A stretch of 64,000 nucleotides of DNA. Origin: Cytidiella melzeri (taxonomy: Eukaryota; Basidiomycota; Agaricomycetes; Polyporales; Irpicaceae). Of the stretch, positions 57,790 to 64,000 are shown piece by piece (the first letter of the stretch is position 1; the number at the start of each line of letters is the position of its first letter). Where the stretch lies: contig JABYQR010000238.1 in NCBI GenBank assembly GCA_022592445.1, forward strand, positions 1 through 64,000. Reading direction: 5' to 3'. The notes beneath the pieces are model-generated. The model saw only the letters and a list, made by a program, of their open reading frames with translations. It made no database searches and was not told where the DNA came from. The position numbers and the translations under genes are program-made.

Positions 57790-57826
57790 GGTGCTTTCAA
57801 AATGTCTGACATATGTCCCGCACGTG
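57784..57826 (-). repeat. Right terminal inverted repeat
   Basis: Reverse-complement partner of 49227-49269, ending ...GACATATGTCCCGCACGTG on the plus strand. Confidence 0.8.
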
Positions 57827-57829
57827 CAT
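57827..57829 (+). repeat. Right CAT target-site duplication
   Basis: CAT immediately outside the right inverted repeat. Confidence 0.6.
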
Positions 57830-58218
57830 CACTCCGACAAAATAATTATTGATCCTGTCGACATACTCCTCGGGATAGCACACCGATGTCCTAGTAAGAT
57901 CGTGCGTAGACTCGCTCTGTAGGACCTGTGGACAGCGTAACGACAATGGATGTACAATTGTAGTAAATATCCAGCCTTGGTGCTCACAGTGTGTGCCAGA
58001 TGTAGAATAATTTTAATATCCAGACCATCGCACCGACAGCATCCATTAATTAGAATTCAATTTTGTTCACACTGTCGCACCGACACGATATATTAGAATA
58101 ATTCGATTATGCTATTGACGACAATGGTAAAAATGACAGTAGACGAGAGCGAGGAAGCGACAGTATAGCACATGCGGAAACGAACACAAATAAGAGCAAG
58201 GCAGCAAGCCGACCGCGA
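57830..58218. other. AT-rich spacer between the transposon and the next gene
   Basis: Holds short direct repeats around CGCACCGACA (near 58029 and 58075). No gene is recognised. Confidence 0.5.
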
Positions 58219-59647
58219 TCACACCACGACAGACGCCATGTAGTTGTTGACGGCGCGCTGAATGGGCAGAAGATCAGCAGGGCCTGAGGGAAGGGCTCCG
58301 TCGCGAATGGAGAACAAACGGAGGTCAGCCTTGAGACAAAGATTGAAGTACCTGAGGCATTGTTAGTATGTACTACCCGGGAATCAGCGCGAACTCACTC
58401 CTTGAGCAGCGCGGCGGCCTGGGCATCGGAAGTCGACTTCGCCTTGGTCTGGACGGTTGCCTTCTGGAGTTCATCGTCGACATACTTCCAGAAGCTGTCG
58501 TCCTTTTTGGCGCGTGCATCGGCGGTGCTTGTGCCTTCGGTGGCGTTGGCTTGAACTTGGCGATGCTTGAGGTAACACTGACGCTGAAGGTTGGGGTTAG
58601 CGCAATAGGGAGCGTACTGATGTGACACTTACAAGGAAGGCGAAGCGAGTATAGTGAGAGCAGTCGGTATTGATATACTCCGGCGCGATCTCGTTGACCA
58701 TGGCGATAATGTCCTGAGCCCCTGTGCGGGGCTTGAGTTTGTCCGTGCTCGAGACGAGCGAGGCTGCGATCTGTAGTGTGATAGTAATGATCAGTGTGTG
58801 CCAAATTGTGCGCGTCGAAGAGCAAATGAGTGAACTTACGATGGCTTTGATGTCCGAACGATGGCGGGTCATCGCGTTGCTGACGGTCGTCCGAATGATC
58901 CTCCATTTCTCCATGGAGTGCAGGGTTGCACGGTCGAGCTTGAACCACTCGGGGGACTCTTTGATGAAGTTCTAGAATGTGGTCAGTGCCAGCGTATGTA
59001 GCATATCGCGCGACTCACCATGACAATATTGACCGCGTTCTTGAGGTAGGCCGGGATATTCGGACTCACCATCACCACCAAAACCTGATCTTGAACGTGC
59101 GCCTGCAGGTGCTTGAGAATTGGTCAGTTGGTGCGCGATGGTGAGCGATACGCACCTTGTAGGACTTGGACTGCAGCGTTTCCGTGGTCTTCTGCAAGAA
59201 GTGGGCCTTGACAAGGATGTAAGTCTCAATGCTCCTCTGGTCAGCATCGAGCTGTGATGCGAATGGGTAAGCAATATGGTATCACGACAGGTGAGCACTT
59301 ACCTGGCTGAAATAGTCAGCTGCGGTCTCCTCGAGTTGGTACTCTAAGCATCTGCTGCGCGCGAACAACAACGCCTGCTTCTTGCGTTCGGGTCCCATAT
59401 TGGGGGAGCTGTCACGGCGGCGACGACGGATAGAGCCAACGGGGAAAGGGCCAGTGCTGATCGAGGAGGTGGATTCGGTGCCATCCGATCGAGAAAGGTG
59501 TGGAACGTGGTCGAGTCCATCGTCGGTCTCGCTAGTGCTGGCAGGATGATAACTTAGAGACGGGGGAGGGAAGGACAGGCTTGAGGCCGCGGTGGTATTG
59601 AGCGACAGGTGCTCGTTAGCACAGAAGAGGTCGTCGAAGACACTCAT
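58219..59647 (-). CDS. Unknown basidiomycete protein with LLKEYFNLCLKA C-terminus
   Basis: Not recognised as a named family. About seven exons are read. The N-terminus MSVFDDLFCANEHLSLNTTA is followed by a Ser/Thr-rich and then Arg-rich linker (VGSIRRRRRDSSPNMGPERK). The C-terminal two thirds are helical and well ordered: SIETYILVKAHFLQKTTETL, SPNIPAYLKNAVNIVM, EWFKLDRATLHSMEKWRIIR, TDCSHYTRFAFLRQCYLKHR and DDSFWKYVDDELQKATVQTK. Similar proteins seem to occur in many copies in mushroom genomes and may be linked to mobile elements. It lies between two transposases. Clean splicing of every exon suggests an expressed gene. Confidence 0.7.
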
Positions 59648-59821
59648 CGAGGGCGTTGAGCGACGAGCAACCAGCGCGACCTGGAGAAACATGGCAAGCG
59701 CTCAAATCGATATAAGCGCACCAATGTTTACCTTTGTTTGGTCAACAATGAGGCCACAGGAAATGAGATTGCGAGAAACACAAGTGAACATGAGCCTCTA
59801 TTTCTAAACTACAATACATTA

Positions 59822-62800
59822 TTACATATTATTGTTATCGTTATTGGGCCCAAACGGCGATGCATGAGTCCAGCGCGAGAAGCGATTGAAGGATTGAGGC
59901 TCCGGAGGCCCTGAAGGGTGTGTTTGCTGGTTGATTGGTATGTCTTGAATGGTGTGTGACGGGTGCGGCAGCGGAAATGGTGTTTGCGTGTTTATGGTGT
60001 GTGTTGGGTGAGGAAAGGAGAATGTAGATTGGGATGGGGGCATGAATGCAGGTGGGAAGTATGGTAATTCCCCGGACTCAGAGATGTGAGGACCTGGCTG
60101 TGCTGCTGGCCAAGAAAGTGAACGCTGCCACTGTGAATCAGCATATGCAGCACCAGTATAGCTCTCATGATGTTGAGATTGAGAGCTGGAAGCGATTGGA
60201 TTAGCTTGAAAACCTCCGCCTGCTTGCTTCTGCCCACAGAAAATGAGAGCATGCACTATAATTGCAGGATCTGGAACTCACATCCATTTCTGTTACCTTG
60301 CGCTTTGCACCTCGTTTGGATGAGCTCCGTTGGGGTGTTTCAAATGGTCGTGCAGTCACAACCCTGCTATCTGCATGTCATGAAAACAATTATTAGTGTG
60401 TGTATGGGTGTACCCTTACGCACTGGCACTTACCCCTGTTTGCTTCACTCTCTTGAGAGGCAAAAGGAGTGTAGGTACCTGGTAAAGGCTGTGTCACGAC
60501 GTTGGACACATTGAACGCGGCTGGAGTGATCGGTGTTGTGATCCTTGTGGTGCTGGAAGGTGGAAGTGCAGCTTTTGATGCAGCTTTTCGAGCTCCCATG
60601 TGCTTCACAGCTGCTTTCCGCACTTCTAAAACTGCTGTGTCAGGGATAACTGGCTCAGCCCGTCGTAGCGATGAAGGAAGAGCTTTAGCAATCTGCTCGT
60701 AGTTGTGAATTGAGTAGATATTGAGTAAGAAGTGAGGTGTCTCTGCATGCTGAGCAATTTGCTTGGTACGATGCTCTGTGAAGGTGCGTTCTTGCCGAGT
60801 AGGATGCAATGTCACTCCTATGCATTGGGAGTCCGAGTCTGTGCAATTGTGCTGGGTATTGACTGCACATATGATGTCCTGCAATAATCCCTGACTGAGC
60901 ACATACAGCTGTACAATTGAGCTCAACATACCTGGAGTGTGAGAAGGGCAGTGTCTTGTGTCAAGGTCAGTTGAGGGACTCGAAGCTTCTCATGTCGTGT
61001 GTCCTCTATCTTGAACAGCTGAACAGAGATGTGAGAAACTTGGGAGACATTTTCCAGTGGCACCAGCATCTCAATAACACGTGCAAACTTGTACTAAGAG
61101 CAGGAGAAGATTCAATAATAGTGAAACATTTACCAAAACTAAGATAGCTCACCTGATTATCACCATACTTAACAAGAATATCTTTCCCAGTGACAGCTTT
61201 ATCGCCGTTGATGAGAGTCATAGACTCAACCTTGAAGTAGCGTCGTGTGTCCAGTCCATGGGCAGCAAGTTGAGCTGAGGGTGAGCTGCTAGTGACTGTT
61301 GAGGAGTATGTTTGTGCCCATGTAACAGACATCGAATGTCTCTGCTGTGACTTGGGTAGGTGTGCAGATCCTAGCATAATTATCAGTATAGTCACAGAGA
61401 TAGTGTAGCATCTTCAGAATCATACCAGAAATAACAGGCTTGGTTTCTTTATAACCCAGGTGTGCTTTCTCTTCTGGATGATCCCTCATGTAGTCCCGGA
61501 CTCCATGACCTGCAGATCTCCAAGTCTTCTTCTCGGCATCATACCAGAATCCACCAAGGGCCACATGCTTGACAGCGTCCTGTGCAGCAAAGGTCTTACA
61601 GGAGCCGTGACTGGGTGATTGCCGATTGCTGTGGATGCATGAAAGCCGGAATACGTGGTTGAAGCTCTCATAGCGTTCTGTTGAAAAGAGAATGGCAGGG
61701 CCAAAACGGCGGATGTATGCTGGAAGATGGACTAGGAAGTGGAATTTTGGCTTGGTGATGAGAATGCTCGGTGCACATTTTGCAGTGATATTGAGAAGGT
61801 CTTGAATGGTCCTAGATAGATGGGCCTACAGCAGCAATGAGATAGTGCAACACCATAAAATAAAATGAAACATGCCAAGTATACTTCTCGGTCCTCAATA
61901 CTTGTATGCCAGAGAAGAACAACCAGTTCTCCAATCACATTCCATCCATCAAGTACATCCTGAGGAACTAGGTCATGAATGAGGAATGGCATTACTTGAG
62001 CAAGGCTCTTGAAATGCTTTCCAATAAGACCCCCACGGTAATGGCAGATGTATGCTGGAACAAACGCAGGGAGATTGAGGCCATGCACCGCGAGTGACTC
62101 CATTCGTGCTTCAAGTAAAGCAAGCGACTTTGCTTTTTCGATGATATGAACAGTCTGGCCCCAGAAGTACTTGACAACACCTAGCAGCACTGTGTGTAGT
62201 ATCTCAGTAGGTGTATCCATGTGAATGTTAACTCCTTGAATGATATATGAGATCAATGGTAACATGAATATTGTGGAAACTGACCGGCTAGTCCAAGCAA
62301 TGGGTTAATCCAGTCATCCACGGAATGTGGCTGAAGTAGGCGATCTAGCTCTGTCTCAAGCTGCTTTCGTATTGCATCCTCAGATGCCTGGGAATTGTCT
62401 GGCCGTGCCTTCCGAAGCTGTTTACCCATCTCAATCAAGGTATGAATGATGCTGTGAAGTCCTGAGTCCCAAACACCAGTGGCCTGACGTGCGCTGTCAA
62501 CCTTGCTCTGAGCTCCAGGGAGAACAGACATGCTGAGCTGTCTTCGAATTTCTGCGTCTGTTTCATGTGGTGTTCGAAGTGGGCCTTCCTACAGTAGCAC
62601 AAAAATCAGGTTCCCAACCTTGACTCTTGAAAAGAAAATAGAGAGAAAGAAATATACAGAGAATAACTCAAGAAAGCCTTCTTCTGAGGCTTTATGAGCC
62701 TTGGTACCACCAACTTTGCAAGTTCGGCAAAAGAGATTACAACCAAGCCCGTTGTGACTGCATTCCTCTGCTTGCATGGGATTGTCGCCACCAAAAAAAA

Positions 62801-63985
62801 AGCAATATGGAAGCAACAAAACCTCTTCGTCATACTTGCAGTCCCAGGCCTCAACACCATTCTGGGCTGCTGAACTATTTGAGAAGTAAGTAAAAAGTAC
62901 CAGTATAATTTTTCTGCAGCAGAATTCAGGACTGTACTTACTTTATGGAGTCACAGACAGCCTTTGCAAGCTCTATTGGAGACGCATGTGGTGACGATGA
63001 GACAAACTTGACCGAGAATTCCTTTTCTATCATCTCCCGTGGCAAGTTTGCGTTAGAGGCGTAGACAACATGATGCTTGTTCCACTGCTTTGAAACATTG
63101 CCAGAAACATCATCGATGAACACGATGACTGGGACAGCGTAGCACATCCTGCCCTTGGCAAGTTGTCGAATGGGATTTGGCATTTTTTCGGCGTATTTCC
63201 GAGACTCATCTGTGCAAATTAAGTTAAGTGAGAAAGTCACTAAGTGGGTTTATTGAGACATACCAGAGAACAGCTGGACATGTTCAGGATATGACCCATA
63301 CAATTTGTCAAAGGGAACCTTGAAGGTAGCCACAGGACATAGCATCTGTCGGTTGCTCACAACAAAACCACGCTATATTTAATCAACCAGTGAGCAAAAA
63401 TACATCCAATTGAAGATGTACTTACCTCAGTCCAAGAATCGCTACGGCCTAATGCTGTAAGTGTCTCTGGTGTGCCTCCAGCAGTTGGGATTGGGTCTCG
63501 TCGTGAACTACAACAATCCACAAAGAACCGCTCCGGTATAAAATATGAGCGTAGCGGCGTGCCATTGTGAGTGGAAGACCATTTGTGGGGCTCGGACACA
63601 ATAAGCACGTCACTTGGTCCTTGGGGCTATAGACCACACTGTGTAGAAATTATTGACGTGTGTAGAGAAACAGAGCCAATCTCAAGTACGCACCTGTAGG
63701 GTCTAAGCCATAAGCTGGAGTATTTGCGGACATGCTGACTGATGAGCAAAGGTAGCACAATCACAACGTAAGTTGGGTCAGATTGTGCAATACAAGACTG
63801 TTTTACTCACCTTTTGCAATGTTTCTCAAGCTTCGTGCACACGTCGTAGAGAAAGGAGAGGACTGTACGAGCCCATCGATGCGTTTGAGATCGACGGAGA
63901 AGCGCACGTGACCGTGCGAACTCCCTTGGCGTTGGCTTTCTCCCTCTGTCAACGTTTTGCTCAGCGTTGCCAGCCCTCTCCACAT
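59822..63985 (-). CDS. CACTA-like (CMC superfamily) transposase
   Basis: A large multi-exon gene reads through to the window edge. Conserved parts are MCYAVPVIVFIDDVSGNVSK, KQWNKHHVVYASNANLPREM, AEECSHNGLGCNLFCRTCKV, HMDTPTEILHTVLLGVVKYF, YICHYRGGLIGKHFKSLAQV and HLPAYIRRFGPAILFSTERY followed by ESFNHVFRLSCIHSNRQSPS. The His/Leu/Phe-rich end of that block is typical of CACTA-type transposases. The C-terminal part is a Pro/Ser/His-rich tail ending GPNNDNNNM. One intron (61826-61875) has a GC donor. No stop or frameshift was found. The start may be 63985 or 63733, or lie beyond the window. The element ends were not found. Confidence 0.82.
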
Positions 63986-64000
63986 CTCCCACTCTCCTCC

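Larger units (their letters stand above)
49227..57826 (+). mobile_element. Plavaka-type DNA transposon, apparently complete (8.6 kb)
   Basis: The element is bounded by imperfect terminal inverted repeats of about 43 bases and flanked by CAT on both sides. Clusters of TCTAGA and close variants lie within about 260 bases of each end. It carries a transposase gene (49657-53602), a spacer and a second gene (54799-56644). The 3-bp duplication and long subterminal arrays fit the CACTA-like (CMC) superfamily, to which Plavaka elements of basidiomycetes are assigned. The transposase reads through without stops or frameshifts once introns are removed, so recent activity is likely. Confidence 0.85.

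Noticed and set aside
49227..57826. LTR retrotransposon or CRISPR-like array explanation for the repeats
   Set aside because: The end repeats are inverted, not direct, no reverse transcriptase is encoded, and the TCTAGA motifs are irregularly spaced.

Overview
This window looks like nuclear DNA of a mushroom-forming basidiomycete (Agaricomycetes). The genes are dense, close together on both strands and broken by many introns of about 50-60 bases. Several families are typical of that group: Plavaka/CACTA-like DNA transposases, a RAX2-type polarity protein, a small secreted family with a WLDDAG motif, and an MLKL-like helical-bundle protein. Exon structures were read by eye from splice signals and protein conservation. 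There is no transcript evidence.

Positions 1-10 kb hold housekeeping genes: HAP2/NF-YA (CCAAT-binding factor), ribosomal protein S18, a basidiomycete protein of unknown function, alanyl-tRNA synthetase (probably serving cytosol and mitochondrion from two start codons), and a THO1/SARNP-like SAP-domain protein that shares a divergent promoter with it. Positions 10-28 kb hold two PP2C phosphatase paralogues (one per strand, with the same three intron positions), a RAX2 homologue ending in an SH3 domain, the 60S biogenesis factor REI1, a secreted protein, an unusual regulator with two tandem Zn2Cys6 clusters and a C-terminal integrase-like H2C2 finger, S-adenosylmethionine decarboxylase (SPE2) with a possible upstream ORF, and a small coiled-coil protein.

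Positions 28-35 kb hold a small two-RPEL protein, a divergent pair of mitochondrial membrane proteins (DUF1279/FAM210-like and a complex I 17.8 kDa-like subunit), and two more members of the secreted family in tandem. Positions 35-49 kb hold a cell-division group: DBF4 (Cdc7 kinase regulator) divergent from a gamma-tubulin complex component, CDC6 (origin licensing) and SPO11 (meiotic double-strand breaks). Among them are an MLKL-like protein and a single-pass membrane protein with a PPxY tail. The DBF4 and CDC6 promoters both carry MluI cell-cycle boxes.

From 49.2 kb to the end, transposons dominate. An apparently complete 8.6-kb Plavaka-type element (49227-57826) has imperfect inverted repeats, CAT target-site duplications, TCTAGA-rich subterminal clusters, a transposase gene that can be read through and a second gene. 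Its left end lies 116 bp from the SPO11 start codon, so it has replaced or displaced that promoter. A second, CACTA-like transposase fills 59.8-64 kb. At least six introns in the window start with GC instead of GT.
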